DNA of 48,078 nucleotides from Prochlorococcus sp. AG-347-J21 (GCA_003281455.1 QCBX01000011.1:1-48078); one strand, 5' to 3'; shown: positions 18,293 through 27,839, counted from the first letter of the stretch. Notes: generated from the letters alone by a model not told the origin. Numbers and translations: made by a program.

Positions 18293-18625
18293 TTATTCAT
18301 CAAGAAGATAATTAAATTCATCATATAGTTCCTCTTCGGTTGTTAATTTCTTTGAAAACTGAGCTTTTCTAGAATTCATAATACTTTGATTAAGTTCACT
18401 TTTTCTTAATGATTTATTAACGATAGAAGTCTCTTCTAAAGATTCTGAATTATCAATTAAAGAGTAAAAAATTTTATTGGGATCTTCTGTATTAAGTGGA
18501 TTGGTGATTAAATTATTATTGTTAGATATATTTGTGTAATTACTTATATTTTTACTTTCGATATTTAAATTTTTACTTTTTTTAAATTTATTGAGTTTAT
18601 CTAAATTCTTTTTTGATAAGCTCAT
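18293..18625 (-). CDS. Hypothetical protein, low-complexity, unknown
   Basis: I do not recognise this 110-residue protein. It starts MSLSKKNLDKLNKFKKSKN and is rich in Asn, Ser, Lys and Leu. It has no membrane segment and an acidic C-terminus (TEEELYDEFNYLLDE). It looks disordered in the first half. It lies between rsmA (divergent, 56-base gap) and rlmH (same strand, 19-base gap), so a role near ribosome maturation is only a guess by context. Confidence 0.65.
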   Translation of the reverse strand: MSLSKKNLDKLNKFKKSKNLNIESKNISNYTNISNNNNLITNPLNTEDPNKIFYSLIDNSESLEETSIVNKSLRKSELNQSIMNSRKAQFSKKLTTEEELYDEFNYLLDE

Positions 18626-18681
18626 GATATAAAGTATTAAATAAATTCATATTTAATTTAAACATATTATTTATCTTTTAG

Positions 18682-19506
18682 ATGAATTCTAAAAACTATT
18701 ATCAAAAAAAAAGATTTGGACAACATTGGTTGGTAAATAAAAAAATATTAGAAAAAATTAAAGAAATTGCGGTTCTTAATGAAAATGACTTTATTTTAGA
18801 AATTGGCCCAGGTAAAGGAGCTTTAACATCTAAGTTATTAGACTCAGAAATTAAAAAATTGCATGCGATTGAATTAGATAAAGATTTAATAAATTTATTA
18901 AATGATAAATTCAATGATAATGATAAGTTTTCACTTCAGCAGGGAGATATTCTTTCTGTAAATTTAGATTCGATTAATAAAATGATTACTAAAGTGATTG
19001 CAAATATTCCTTACAATATAACTGGCCCAATATTGGATATTTTCATAGGGCGATTGGGCATTATAAGAAACTATAATTACGAGAAAATAATTTTTTTAAT
19101 GCAGAAAGACGTTGTAGATAGAATTTTGTCAAAAGAAGGTAGTCCCAATGCTGGTGCACTTAGTATAAGAATGCAACTCTTATCAAAAATAAAAAGAATT
19201 TGCGATGTACCTCCTTCATCATTTAGTCCCCCTCCAAAAGTTTTTTCTTCTTTAGTAGTTTTTGAACCAATTAAAAATGATTTGAGATTAGACATTAGTC
19301 TAGAAAAATATATAGATAAACTTCTTAGAATTTCATTTAATTCAAGAAGAAAAATGCTTAGAAATACTCTTAATTCAATACTCTCAAACGATGAATTAAA
19401 TGAATTATCTGAATCTTCAAAAGTTTGTTTTAATTTAAGACCACAAGATATTTCAATTGAACAATGGATTAAGCTTGCAGAAAATTGTATTAAAATCAAA
19501 AAATAA
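18682..19506 (+). CDS. rsmA: 16S rRNA dimethyladenosine transferase
   Basis: Also called KsgA. Dimethylates the two adenines in the 3' helix of 16S rRNA. The 274 residues carry [12 protein letters not shown] (the usual FGQNFL region, with HW replacing NF), motif [16 protein letters not shown] and the catalytic NIPYNITGP (about 109-117). A C-terminal helical domain with [10 protein letters not shown] follows. The ispE start is 13 bases after the stop, so the two form a pair. Confidence 0.97.
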   Translation: MNSKNYYQKKRFGQHWLVNKKILEKIKEIAVLNENDFILEIGPGKGALTSKLLDSEIKKLHAIELDKDLINLLNDKFNDNDKFSLQQGDILSVNLDSINKMITKVIANIPYNITGPILDIFIGRLGIIRNYNYEKIIFLMQKDVVDRILSKEGSPNAGALSIRMQLLSKIKRICDVPPSSFSPPPKVFSSLVVFEPIKNDLRLDISLEKYIDKLLRISFNSRRKMLRNTLNSILSNDELNELSESSKVCFNLRPQDISIEQWIKLAENCIKIKK

Positions 19507-19519
19507 CATATTTAAGTAT

Positions 19520-20455
19520 ATGCAAGATTTAGCCAGAAATAAAATTATTATAAAATCTCCTGCCAAAATAAATCTGCACCTTGAAGTGATTGGTAAAAGA
19601 GAGGATGGATTCCATGAGTTAGCAATGATTATGCAAAATATTGATCTTTCTGATTATTTAGAATTTCAGATTAATAATGAAGGATTAATTAAACTTGAAT
19701 CTGATTGCAATGATTTAAGTTTATCTAGTGATAACTTAATTGTTAAATCAGCAAATCTATTAAGGAAAAAATTAAATATAGATTTAGGTGCGAATATATT
19801 TTTAAGAAAAAATATTCCAATTGGTGCAGGATTAGCTGGTGGATCCAGTAACTCAGCAGCAACATTAATTGGTCTAAATAAGTTATGGAGTTTGAATTTA
19901 GATCAAGAAACATTATGTTCATTAGCATCAACTATAGGATCTGATATTCCCTTTTTTATAAATGGTGGTATTCAATTATGTTTTGGAAGAGGCGAAATTT
20001 TGGAGAAATTAGATTCAAACTTTGGATATGGAGTAATTCTTTTAAAAAATCCAAATGTATCAGTATCTACTGCTGAAACTTATAAAAAATATAGCAATAG
20101 ATTTTGTGATAAATATCTTACTAAAAGAGAAATTATTGAGAACGTAAGAAAAAATTTAAGAGATAATGGTTTAAGTAATTTAAATTTTGATAATCAACAT
20201 TTAACTATAAAAAATGATTTGCAGTTAGTTGTTGAAAATGACAATGATTCTGTAAAGCAGGCATTATATTTACTTTCTAAATTAAAGAATTCTCTGACAT
20301 TTTCAATGAGTGGATCAGGCCCTACTTGCTTTGCACTCTTTAAAGATATAGAGACTGCTAAAAATGAATTAAATGCAAATGCTAAATTATTTGAAGATAA
20401 AGGGTACGATTCATGGGTTTGCGCTTTCCTTGAAAAGGGAATAACATTTATTTAA
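19520..20455 (+). CDS. ispE: 4-diphosphocytidyl-2-C-methyl-D-erythritol kinase
   Basis: GHMP kinase of the MEP isoprenoid pathway, which supplies chlorophyll phytol and carotenoids. The 311 residues start MQDLARNKIIIKSPAKINLH; the SPAKINLHLEVIGKREDGFH block is the IspE substrate region. The ATP loop PIGAGLAGGSSNSAA is at 100-114. The C-terminal GHMP motif is MSGSGPTCFALF. The frame is open back to 19457 inside rsmA, but the ATG at 19520 fits the family. dxs of the same pathway is also in the window, far away. Confidence 0.96.
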   Translation: MQDLARNKIIIKSPAKINLHLEVIGKREDGFHELAMIMQNIDLSDYLEFQINNEGLIKLESDCNDLSLSSDNLIVKSANLLRKKLNIDLGANIFLRKNIPIGAGLAGGSSNSAATLIGLNKLWSLNLDQETLCSLASTIGSDIPFFINGGIQLCFGRGEILEKLDSNFGYGVILLKNPNVSVSTAETYKKYSNRFCDKYLTKREIIENVRKNLRDNGLSNLNFDNQHLTIKNDLQLVVENDNDSVKQALYLLSKLKNSLTFSMSGSGPTCFALFKDIETAKNELNANAKLFEDKGYDSWVCAFLEKGITFI

Positions 20456-20478
20456 ATTTTTTTATATAAATTTCTATT

Positions 20479-20781
20479 GTGGCTGATAATAGCAATGAAA
20501 ATATTGAAAAAAATATGCCCGAAAAAGGACCATTAAATTTTATTGTTGGATCATTAACCAGTTTTTTATTATTTATATTTTTTTATTTTTTAAGTAACAA
20601 AATTGCAATTTATTTTTCAATACATAAACCATCTAATTCTTCTGAAATTGTTCAAAATATTTCTTCTAGTATTAACACCTTAATAATTGGATTATCTTTT
20701 TTGCTAACCTTTTCTTTTGCCTTTATTGGTATTGGACTTTTTATTGTATTTATTCGCAGTTTTTTTCTGAAGAAAAGTTGA
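20479..20781 (+). CDS. DUF3082 membrane protein
   Basis: A 100-residue cyanobacterial protein starting with GTG at 20479. A polar N-terminus (about 1-18) is followed by two membrane helices: FIVGSLTSFLLFIFFYFLS (about 21-39) and a second around 67-93. The layout and GPLNFIVGSLTSFLL match DUF3082. Function is unknown, with a probable thylakoid or plasma membrane location. It follows ispE by 23 bases. Confidence 0.78.
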   Translation: MADNSNENIEKNMPEKGPLNFIVGSLTSFLLFIFFYFLSNKIAIYFSIHKPSNSSEIVQNISSSINTLIIGLSFLLTFSFAFIGIGLFIVFIRSFFLKKS

Positions 20782-20815
20782 ATTACCAATATCATAATAA
20801 AAATACTTTCTTTGA

Positions 20816-20911
20816 ATGTCTTTACATGACCTAGGCCTTTTAATTCTTTTGCTTTCTCCAGGAATGATTTTGTCAATATTACTACTTATAACATTTGCTG
20901 AAGGAGGATAA
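20816..20911 (+). CDS. Possible 31-residue single-helix membrane protein
   Basis: A small open frame in the 179-base gap between the DUF3082 gene and pdhB. It runs from ATG 20816 to TAA 20911 and encodes MSLHDLGLLILLLSPGMILS plus ILLLITFAEGG. It has one hydrophobic helix with a Pro-Gly kink and a short acidic tail. Such one-helix peptides are typical of photosynthetic complexes, but I do not recognise this one as any Psb, Psa, Pet or Ndh subunit. No strong ribosome-binding site is visible. The remaining gap (20912-20960) has an AAGGAGGA that is too far from the pdhB GTG to serve it. Confidence 0.5.
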   Translation: MSLHDLGLLILLLSPGMILSILLLITFAEGG

Positions 20912-20960
20912 ATTAATCAAAGTGGTAGGATTGTATATGTGATTAATTAGGTAATTAATT

Positions 20961-21944
20961 GTGGCTGGAACATTATTATTCAATGCTTTGAAAGAGGCTA
21001 TTGATGAAGAAATGGCAAATGATGTAAATGTTTGCGTTATGGGTGAAGATGTCGGTCAATATGGAGGATCTTATAAGGTGACTAAGGATTTATATGAAAA
21101 ATATGGAGAGTTAAGAGTCTTAGATACTCCAATTGCAGAGAATAGTTTTACAGGTATGGCTGTGGGCGCAGCAATGACAGGGTTAAGACCAATTGTAGAA
21201 GGAATGAATATGGGTTTTTTGCTTTTAGCTTTTAATCAGATATCAAATAATATGGGCATGCTTAGATATACAAGTGGCGGAAATTATAAGATACCAGCAG
21301 TAGTTCGAGGACCTGGAGGAGTTGGTCGTCAACTTGGAGCTGAACACAGTCAAAGACTTGAAGCGTATTTTCATGCAGTTCCCGGTATAAAGATTGTTGC
21401 ATGCAGTACACCTACAAATGCTAAAGGTTTAATGAAAGCAGCTATAAGAGATGATAATCCGGTTCTATTTTTCGAACATGTTCTTCTATACAATTTGTCT
21501 GAAGAATTGCCTGAGGGTGATTATACTTGCGCTTTAGATCAAGCTGACGTTGTAAAAGAAGGGAAAGATATTACTTTATTGACTTATTCAAGAATGAGAC
21601 ATCACTGCCTTAAAGCTGTTGAAGAATTAGAAAAAAAAGGAATAGATGTTGAGTTAATCGATTTAATAAGTTTAAAACCATTTGATATGGAAACCATCTC
21701 AAAATCAATAAGAAAAACAAATAAAGTAATTATTGTTGAAGAATGTATGAAGACTGGAGGTATTGGTGCAGAATTAATTGCCTTGATAACAGAAGAGTGT
21801 TTCGATGATCTTGATGTCCGACCAATTAGATTATCTAGTCAGGATATTCCAACTCCGTATAATGGAAACCTTGAGAATTTGACAATAATCCAACCACATC
21901 AAATAGTCGAAAAAGTTGAAGATTTAATTAGTGGGAGTATATAG
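20961..21944 (+). CDS. pdhB: Pyruvate dehydrogenase E1 component, beta subunit
   Basis: With the alpha subunit it decarboxylates pyruvate using thiamine diphosphate and feeds acetyl-CoA synthesis. The protein has 327 residues starting with GTG ([18 protein letters not shown]). Typical blocks are [52 protein letters not shown] and a C-terminal transketolase domain with [16 protein letters not shown]. pdhA, E2 and E3 are not in the window. The secD start is 3 bases after its stop, suggesting co-transcription. Confidence 0.96.
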   Translation: MAGTLLFNALKEAIDEEMANDVNVCVMGEDVGQYGGSYKVTKDLYEKYGELRVLDTPIAENSFTGMAVGAAMTGLRPIVEGMNMGFLLLAFNQISNNMGMLRYTSGGNYKIPAVVRGPGGVGRQLGAEHSQRLEAYFHAVPGIKIVACSTPTNAKGLMKAAIRDDNPVLFFEHVLLYNLSEELPEGDYTCALDQADVVKEGKDITLLTYSRMRHHCLKAVEELEKKGIDVELIDLISLKPFDMETISKSIRKTNKVIIVEECMKTGGIGAELIALITEECFDDLDVRPIRLSSQDIPTPYNGNLENLTIIQPHQIVEKVEDLISGSI

Positions 21945-22330
21945 GCAATGAAAAGAAGGCAAGGTTGGCTTTTTTTTATTATATTTCTACTTACATTATC
22001 TGTTTATCTATTAATAAATTATCCCTTACAGTTGGGATTGGATTTAAAAGGCGGTTCACAACTTACACTACAAATTATTAAAGATGAAGGTAAGGTAACA
22101 AGTGATGAACTTGAAGCAGTTAATTCGGTTATAGATAAACGTGTTAACAACTTAGGTGTTTCCGAGTCTAACTTACAAACCCTAGGTGGTGATCAATTGA
22201 TTTTAGAATTACCTGGAGAACAAAATCCAATAGTTGCTTCAAGAGTTTTAGGTAAGACTGCTTTATTAGAATTTAGAACTCAAAAACAAGGAACATCTAC
22301 AGATTTAAAAAACCTACAACTAAAGAGATT

Positions 22331-22455
22331 GAGTATTACCATCATATAATTCTTCTCTAATTCTCTCAAATATTAGAATATTTGCATCAACAGCCATACC
22401 AATGCTAAGTATAAGGCCAGATATTCCCGGTAAAGTCAAAGTAACAGGAATTAAA
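22331..22455 (-). repeat. 125-bp inverted copy of a secD segment (arm 1)
   Basis: Base-by-base this segment equals the reverse complement of 23044-23168 with no mismatch over 125 positions. Identity ends sharply at both sides: TT at 22329-22330 and TT at 22456-22457 do not match the other arm's flanks. It begins with GAGTATTA, which could be microhomology used at the junction. It carries no transposase, target duplication or terminal inverted repeats. Confidence 0.97.
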
Positions 22456-23043
22456 TTACTCATCTACTAGTAAAGATTTATATGGGAAGTTAATTGAAAT
22501 TAAAAAGTATGTTAATAAGGAAATTACAAATTTATTTATTAAAACAGATTTAACTGGAAAGGATCTTATTAACGCAGGAAGGAGACAAGAACAAACAAAC
22601 AGTAACTGGGAAGTTTTATTAACTTTTAGCAATTCAGGAGGTGAAAAGTTTGCAGAAATTACAAAGTCAATTGCTGGCACTAATCAACTATTGGCTATCA
22701 TTCTAGATGGCGAGTCGATAAGTGAAGCCAGTGTTGGTAATCAATTTGCTAATACTGGGATTACGGGTGGATCAGCAACAATAAGTGGTAATTTTAGTGC
22801 TGAAAATGCTAGAGAGTTAGAAGTTCAACTTAAAGGAGGTTCATTGCCATTGCCAATTGAAATAGTAGAAACTAACACTATAGGAGCTCTGTTGGGATCC
22901 AGTAATATTTTAAAAAGTCTTTATGCAGCTATTAGTGGATTAATTTTTGTTGGTATATTTATGATTTTTAATTATAGAATTTTAGGTTTTGTTTCAGTTC
23001 TTTCTCTAGTACTTTATGGTTTCTTTAACTTAGCCCTATATTC

Positions 23044-23168
23044 TTTAATTCCTGTTACTTTGACTTTACCGGGAATATCTGGCCTTATACTTAGCATTGG
23101 TATGGCTGTTGATGCAAATATTCTAATATTTGAGAGAATTAGAGAAGAATTATATGATGGTAATACTC
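23044..23168 (+). repeat. Parent segment of the secD inverted copy (arm 2)
   Basis: This is the native location: in frame it encodes the conserved SecD membrane region [20 protein letters not shown] and [13 protein letters not shown]. Arm 1 lies 588 bases upstream in opposite orientation. Together the arms could fold into a long cruciform or RNA hairpin. Confidence 0.97.
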
Positions 23169-23453
23169 TTACAAGATCTATTGATAGTGGTTTTCAAAGA
23201 GCTAATTCATCCATAGTTGATGGCCATATAACAACTCTTCTAAGTTGTTTTGTATTGTTTTTATTAGGAACAAATTTTGTTAAAGGTTTTGCTGCAACAT
23301 TAGGCATTGGAGTCTTAATAAGCTTGTTTACCTCATTAAATTGTTCTAAAACTATTTTGCGATTTTTTACAACATATCAATCTTTAAGACAAAAAAATCT
23401 CTATCTTCCCAGGAATAATTTTTCAAATTAAATTGTTTTTTTCTAATTTTCCC

Positions 23454-24368
23454 ATGAAATTCAATCTTGAAATAATAAAAAATAAAAGAAAGATAATTGG
23501 TTTTTCTACTGTTCTTATATTGTTGAGTTTTTTAGGAATTTTATATTCTACTTTTAATACTCCTTATAAGAAACCTATAAATTTAGGAATGGATTTTGTT
23601 GGAGGAAATGAACTAAGAATAGAGAGAGTTTGTGAAGAAGAATGTTCTAAACTTTCCCCTGATTCAGTTTTAGAAAAGTTAAGAGAGATCTCTAAAAATA
23701 AAAACATTTTAAATAATATTAAACTACAATTCCAAAATAATAATAAATTAATTTCAATAAGAACCCCTTACTTGACTATCGAAGAGTCAAATAATCTTAT
23801 TAATAATATTGATAATATTGCTGGGCCTCTAAATTATGAGAGCAAGGATTCAAGATTAATAGGTCCAAAGCTTGGGAAAAGATTACTTATTAATTGTGTT
23901 ACTTCATTGCTAGTTTCTTTATTTGCAATTTCTTTATACATAACAATTAGATTTGATAAAAAATATGCATTATTTGCACTATTAGCTCTGTTCCATGATT
24001 TAGTAATTGTTTTCGGTATATTTTCCTGGTTGGGAATTATATTATCTGTTGAGGTAAATAGTTTATTTGCTGTGTCATTGTTAACCATAGCGGGTTATTC
24101 TGTAAATGATACTGTTGTTATATTTGATAGAATTCGTGAGAATTTGAAATCAAAGAAAGAGGGCTTTAACGAAACTATTCAATTATCAGTTAACGAATCA
24201 TTTAGGAGAACAACTTTTACCAGTATTACAACTCTTTTCCCTTTATTAAGCATAATTTTGTTTGGATCTTACTCGCTATTTTGGTTTTCTTTGGCCTTAT
24301 CATTAGGAATTATAGTTGGAAGTTATTCAAGTATTTTATTGGCTCCATCTTTGCTGCTGAAAGACTGA
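23454..24368 (+). CDS. secF: Protein translocase subunit SecF
   Basis: Partner of SecD in the Sec accessory complex. From the ATG at 23454 (MKFNLEIIKNKRKIIGFSTV) it has 304 residues: one N-terminal membrane helix, a periplasmic domain with NLGMDFVGGNELRIE, and five helices with TIAGYSVNDTVVIFDRIREN and the FRRTTFTSITT segment. A TTG at 23433 would add seven residues. It follows secD by about 20 bases. Its intactness beside a broken secD argues that the secD lesion is recent or artefactual. Confidence 0.95.
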   Translation: MKFNLEIIKNKRKIIGFSTVLILLSFLGILYSTFNTPYKKPINLGMDFVGGNELRIERVCEEECSKLSPDSVLEKLREISKNKNILNNIKLQFQNNNKLISIRTPYLTIEESNNLINNIDNIAGPLNYESKDSRLIGPKLGKRLLINCVTSLLVSLFAISLYITIRFDKKYALFALLALFHDLVIVFGIFSWLGIILSVEVNSLFAVSLLTIAGYSVNDTVVIFDRIRENLKSKKEGFNETIQLSVNESFRRTTFTSITTLFPLLSIILFGSYSLFWFSLALSLGIIVGSYSSILLAPSLLLKD

Positions 24369-24386
24369 GTTTAACATTCTAATTTT

Positions 24387-24569
24387 ATGAAGTTAAATTA
24401 CTATTTGATAATTTTATTTTCTTTAGTTTTAATAGATCTTTCTACTGAGTTAAGAATATTATTTGATCATTTTACTTTCAGTTCATTATATTTTGCTTTT
24501 GGTAAACATCCCTTAGCTTTCTTTATACTTTTTTCATATCCATATTTATATAAAAAATTAATTAAGTAA
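24387..24569 (+). CDS. Small membrane protein, unknown
   Basis: A 60-residue product starting MKLNYYLIILFSLVLIDLST with two hydrophobic stretches (about 4-18 and 40-55) and a basic end (LYKKLIK). I do not recognise a family. It starts 18 bases after secF on the same strand and ends 3 bases before the convergent PerM-like gene, so it fills the gap neatly, which supports it being real. Function cannot be inferred. Confidence 0.6.
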   Translation: MKLNYYLIILFSLVLIDLSTELRILFDHFTFSSLYFAFGKHPLAFFILFSYPYLYKKLIK

Positions 24570-24572
24570 TTT

Positions 24573-25616
24573 TTAAATATCATTGAGTGTTTCTTTAATA
24601 ATAACCTGTATTACTACAGCTAATGGAAGAGATAGAATTAAGCCTAATGGACCAAAAATGAAGGTGAATCCAAATTGTGAAATTAATGTTAGGCCAGGTA
24701 GTAAGTTTGCTTTTTTTTTCATTATTGATGGCATTATTATATAGCTTTCAATATTTTGAATGATTACATATGCTCCTAATACAGCCATTGGCTTCCAAAA
24801 ATTATCTAGTAGTGCAATTGAGATAGGAAATATACCACTAATAACTGGACCTATATTTGGGACTATATTAAGAACCATTGCTATTAAAGCATTTGAGACA
24901 ACATATTTGACATCTAAAATAGATAAAACTATTAATGATAATAAACCTACTGATAATGAGCTTATGGCCATAGAAAAGGTCCAATTTGCTAATGCAATAT
25001 TGCATTTTTCGAGAATATTTCTAAACTTGTTACGGTAATTTTTGGGTATTAATAGAAGTATATTTTCTTTATATTGTTTTGGTTCAATAGAAATCATCAA
25101 ACTAACAGCTAATACGAATATTAATTTCAAAAGACCTGAACCCAAATTTCCCGCTATATTAATTAAATTCTTAAAACTTTCTTGAATAGCTTTTGCAATA
25201 GTTGAGACATCAGGAATGGTAACTACATTATTTACAAGATTGAATATATCTATAACATTATTTGATTTTTCTCCATAAAACAGGTTATTCAGTTTGTTCA
25301 GATTTGTATTAATCAAAATATTTATTTTTGATAAACCATTTGGAATATCAATTAGTATTTCATTGAATTCTTTTATGAACGGAGGCAATACAAGAATAAA
25401 AATAGTAAATACTATTACTGATATAACAGTTAATACAAGAAACAAAGAAAGTGAGCGAGGAATTTTCAATCCCTTTTGCATTTGATTACATAAATTACAT
25501 ACAATATTTGAAATTACTAAAGAACAAATTATTAGTAAGAGAAAATCCCTTAAAGTCCATATTATTAACGAAGTGATTAATATTACTACTAGCTTGAAAT
25601 ATGATGAACTACTCAA
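24573..25616 (-). CDS. AI-2E/PerM family membrane protein
   Basis: A 347-residue protein with about eight membrane helices: two at the N-terminus, a soluble segment (about 70-150) and a C-terminal cluster with NIVPNIGPVISGIFPISIAL and FGPLGLILSLPLAVV. The family includes transporters of autoinducer-2 and Na+/H+ antiport-like proteins, so the substrate is uncertain. It is followed by nothing on its strand until the convergent small protein, and psb28 lies 13 bases upstream. Confidence 0.88.
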   Translation of the reverse strand: MSSSSYFKLVVILITSLIIWTLRDFLLLIICSLVISNIVCNLCNQMQKGLKIPRSLSLFLVLTVISVIVFTIFILVLPPFIKEFNEILIDIPNGLSKINILINTNLNKLNNLFYGEKSNNVIDIFNLVNNVVTIPDVSTIAKAIQESFKNLINIAGNLGSGLLKLIFVLAVSLMISIEPKQYKENILLLIPKNYRNKFRNILEKCNIALANWTFSMAISSLSVGLLSLIVLSILDVKYVVSNALIAMVLNIVPNIGPVISGIFPISIALLDNFWKPMAVLGAYVIIQNIESYIIMPSIMKKKANLLPGLTLISQFGFTFIFGPLGLILSLPLAVVIQVIIKETLNDI

Positions 25617-25629
25617 TTTTCAGAATATT

Positions 25630-25983
25630 CTACTTCTTTTCAGAATATCCTAATCCATTTGATTTGGCATAACTATTTGCAAATCTCATAAACCTATCAA
25701 AGTCTGATGTGTTCTTCCAAATATAAACTGCTTCTAAAAATATTGGTTCCCCATCTAAAAACTTTACTTTAACTTCCCTAGTTAGTATTTCACCTTCGGA
25801 ATCAATCATACGCATACCAGTGATTTCACCGTCTGTAATTGAAGTTAATGCCTGAGGTTTTTCGAACAAAAATAATGCTTGGCCGGTGGTACCATCTTTA
25901 CTCCTAGTCAGTCTTATTTCAGGCACTACTGGTTCATCAGTTCCCTCATAAAATTGTATTTTTGCAGTTTTATTTGCTGTCAT
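25630..25983 (-). CDS. psb28: Photosystem II reaction-centre protein Psb28
   Basis: Soluble assembly factor that binds the CP47 side of early photosystem II intermediates. The 117 residues contain the family blocks [32 protein letters not shown] and [10 protein letters not shown]. It starts [11 protein letters not shown]. It lies between mnmH (60 bases upstream) and the PerM-like gene (13 bases downstream). No membrane segment, as expected. Confidence 0.96.
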   Translation of the reverse strand: MTANKTAKIQFYEGTDEPVVPEIRLTRSKDGTTGQALFLFEKPQALTSITDGEITGMRMIDSEGEILTREVKVKFLDGEPIFLEAVYIWKNTSDFDRFMRFANSYAKSNGLGYSEKK

Positions 25984-26043
25984 AATATTCAGTTGATAAT
26001 TTTTTATCTTAAGAAATATTTTTTACATTCGTTTGTAATTATG

Positions 26044-27084
26044 TTATAAAACATTATTTATTAACTCTAGAATCCTTTCATCATATTTTTTGTCGGTTAA
26101 ATCTAATAACTTTATATTTGACTTTCCAACCTTTTCAAATTCATAACACTTATCATAATAATCTAGAACCGATCTACAAACTAACTCCCATTTCTCATTA
26201 TTAATTGATTCCAAAGCTATTTTTGTTCTTTGCGGTCCTAATCTTTTTTTTATCCTTAATACAGATTCTTGGAGTTCCTCTTTCTTAAAAACACTGTAAG
26301 TGTCTATTAACTCATCTAACCTGTTAGATTCGCTTCTTAAAATTTCAATTCTTCTAGAATTTTTCATCTGATTGAAGAATTCATGAGGAATTTTGCATTT
26401 ACCTATATTTGCACTTTCAGCTTCTACAAAAATATTATTAGAACATTTAAAAGAATTTAATTTTTCAGCAATTATATTCTCAAATTGTTCATTTGAAGGT
26501 TGTTCTTTCATTCCTAAACCTCCAAATGTACTTCCTCTATGACAAGCAAATCCTTCAAGATCAATAGTTTGATAATTATATTTCTCTAGTAATGATAATA
26601 ATCTTGTCTTCCCTGTGCCTGTTTTCCCCCCAATAACTACAATATTCAACTTTTTAGAGAAACTATCTAATACCCATCTTCTATATATTTTGTATCCTCC
26701 CTTAAGTGTTATTAGATTATATTTATATTTTTCAAGTAGCCAAGCAATGCTTTGTGAACGCATTCCTCCTCTGGAGCAATATATTCTGATAACACATTCA
26801 TTACTTTTATTAGGAATAGTTTTATAAGACTCAATACTCATGAATAAATTATCAAGAAGTAATTCTATTTTTTTTTCAAAAAATTTTAATCCCTCTATGA
26901 CTGCTTTTTTTCTGCCTTCTTTTTTATAAATCGTACCAATTACAGATCTCTCATCATTATCAAATAATGGAATGTTAATAGAATTAGGCAGGTGTCCTTT
27001 ATAATATTCACTCGGGCTTCTAACATCTATAAGTGGTCCTTTAAAACTTCTAAATTTCTCTAGTTCTTTTCTTTTGAAATACAT
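26044..27084 (-). CDS. mnmH: tRNA 2-selenouridine/2-geranylthiouridine synthase
   Basis: Modifies 2-thiouridine at the tRNA wobble base. The 346 residues comprise a rhodanese domain (1-140) with LIDVRSPSEYYKGHLPNSIN and catalytic Cys103 (IYCSRGGMRSQSIAW), and a P-loop domain with Walker A GGKTGTGKT (152-160) and LEGFACHRGSTFGGLG. These match MnmH/SelU. No selD is nearby. Without a selenophosphate source the enzyme may only geranylate; this is inference. It is divergent from the GUN4 gene with a 35-base gap. Confidence 0.94.
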   Translation of the reverse strand: MYFKRKELEKFRSFKGPLIDVRSPSEYYKGHLPNSINIPLFDNDERSVIGTIYKKEGRKKAVIEGLKFFEKKIELLLDNLFMSIESYKTIPNKSNECVIRIYCSRGGMRSQSIAWLLEKYKYNLITLKGGYKIYRRWVLDSFSKKLNIVVIGGKTGTGKTRLLSLLEKYNYQTIDLEGFACHRGSTFGGLGMKEQPSNEQFENIIAEKLNSFKCSNNIFVEAESANIGKCKIPHEFFNQMKNSRRIEILRSESNRLDELIDTYSVFKKEELQESVLRIKKRLGPQRTKIALESINNEKWELVCRSVLDYYDKCYEFEKVGKSNIKLLDLTDKKYDERILELINNVL

Positions 27085-27119
27085 GGATAGTTTTTATTTT
27101 TTTAGATTGACTTTTTAAA

Positions 27120-27839
27120 ATGAATAACAAAGAACAAGATAACTATAATAATGCTACATTAAATCTGATAAAAAAATTTGTAGATTCTAATCAACGAAAA
27201 AGAATAAATTCATTAAATCAAATAGAATCTGAAGTCGAAAATATTTTTAATCTTGGCCCTTCACTTTTTAATATCTTCGATAGTGATGGGGATGACTGGG
27301 CTGCTGGTTGGATATTGCAAGTTTTAAAAAAATTTAAGCCTGAATTCTTTGAAAACTCTAAATTCAATAATTGGTTTAATACATATTCAGATATTGATAT
27401 TAATTATAAAGATTTGCAATTGATGTTAGTTGAGCAAGATTTTGAAGAGGCAGATAGATTAACTAGTTCCTATTTAAGAAAATTAGCTGGAAAATTAGCT
27501 GAAAAACGTGGATATGTTTTCTATAGTGAAGTAAATAATATGTCAGGTAAAGATCTACAGACAATAGATAGATTATGGACTATTTATTCTACTGGTAGAT
27601 TTGGATTCTCAATTCAAGCAAAGATTTTAAAATCAGTAGGGAAAAAATATGAATTAATGTGGCCTAAAATAGGTTGGAAAAACGAGGGCTTATGGACTAG
27701 ATATCCTGGATCTTTTTGCTGGTCATTGGATGCACCTGATGGACATATGCCTTTAATAAATCAACTTAGAGGAGTGAGACTTATGGATTCAATCCTACGG
27801 CATCCTGCAATTGCAGAAAGACATAACAATATTCTTTAA
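27120..27839 (+). CDS. gun4: GUN4 domain protein
   Basis: GUN4 proteins bind protoporphyrins and stimulate magnesium chelatase in chlorophyll synthesis. The 239 residues have an N-terminal helical extension (1-85) and a C-terminal GUN4 domain (about 92-235) with LQLMLVEQDFEEADRLTS, TIDRLWTIYSTGRFGFS and the greasy-palm segment GHMPLINQLRGVRLMDSIL. This two-domain form is the cyanobacterial type. It is followed 48 bases later by an RsbW-like ATPase on the same strand. Confidence 0.92.
   Translation: MNNKEQDNYNNATLNLIKKFVDSNQRKRINSLNQIESEVENIFNLGPSLFNIFDSDGDDWAAGWILQVLKKFKPEFFENSKFNNWFNTYSDIDINYKDLQLMLVEQDFEEADRLTSSYLRKLAGKLAEKRGYVFYSEVNNMSGKDLQTIDRLWTIYSTGRFGFSIQAKILKSVGKKYELMWPKIGWKNEGLWTRYPGSFCWSLDAPDGHMPLINQLRGVRLMDSILRHPAIAERHNNIL

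Larger units (their letters stand above)
21948..23431 (+). pseudogene. secD: Protein translocase subunit SecD, interrupted by an inverted self-copy
   Basis: SecD with SecF uses the proton gradient to aid Sec export. The N-terminal part (21948-22330) has one membrane helix and GLDLKGGSQLTLQI. The frame then enters a 125-base segment (22331-22455) that is a perfect reverse complement of 23044-23168 and stops at TAA 22349. SecD sequence resumes at 22457 in another frame ([12 protein letters not shown], then DLTGKDLINAG, NTGITGGSATISG, five membrane helices, [18 protein letters not shown]) to 23431. Deleting exactly the 125 bases puts both halves back in frame, giving about 452 codons. Whether further native sequence was lost there is not visible. 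As written no full SecD can be made, although secF next to it is intact. Confidence 0.85.

Noticed and set aside
22331..22455. Insertion sequence or invertible switch in secD
   Set aside because: No recombinase, no terminal repeats and no target duplication; the copy derives entirely from secD itself, and flipping a segment between the arms would not give a sensible gene.
22456..22680. Minus-strand open frame of 74 codons inside secD
   Set aside because: It is antisense to SecD coding sequence that continues in frame on the plus strand, and has no family resemblance.
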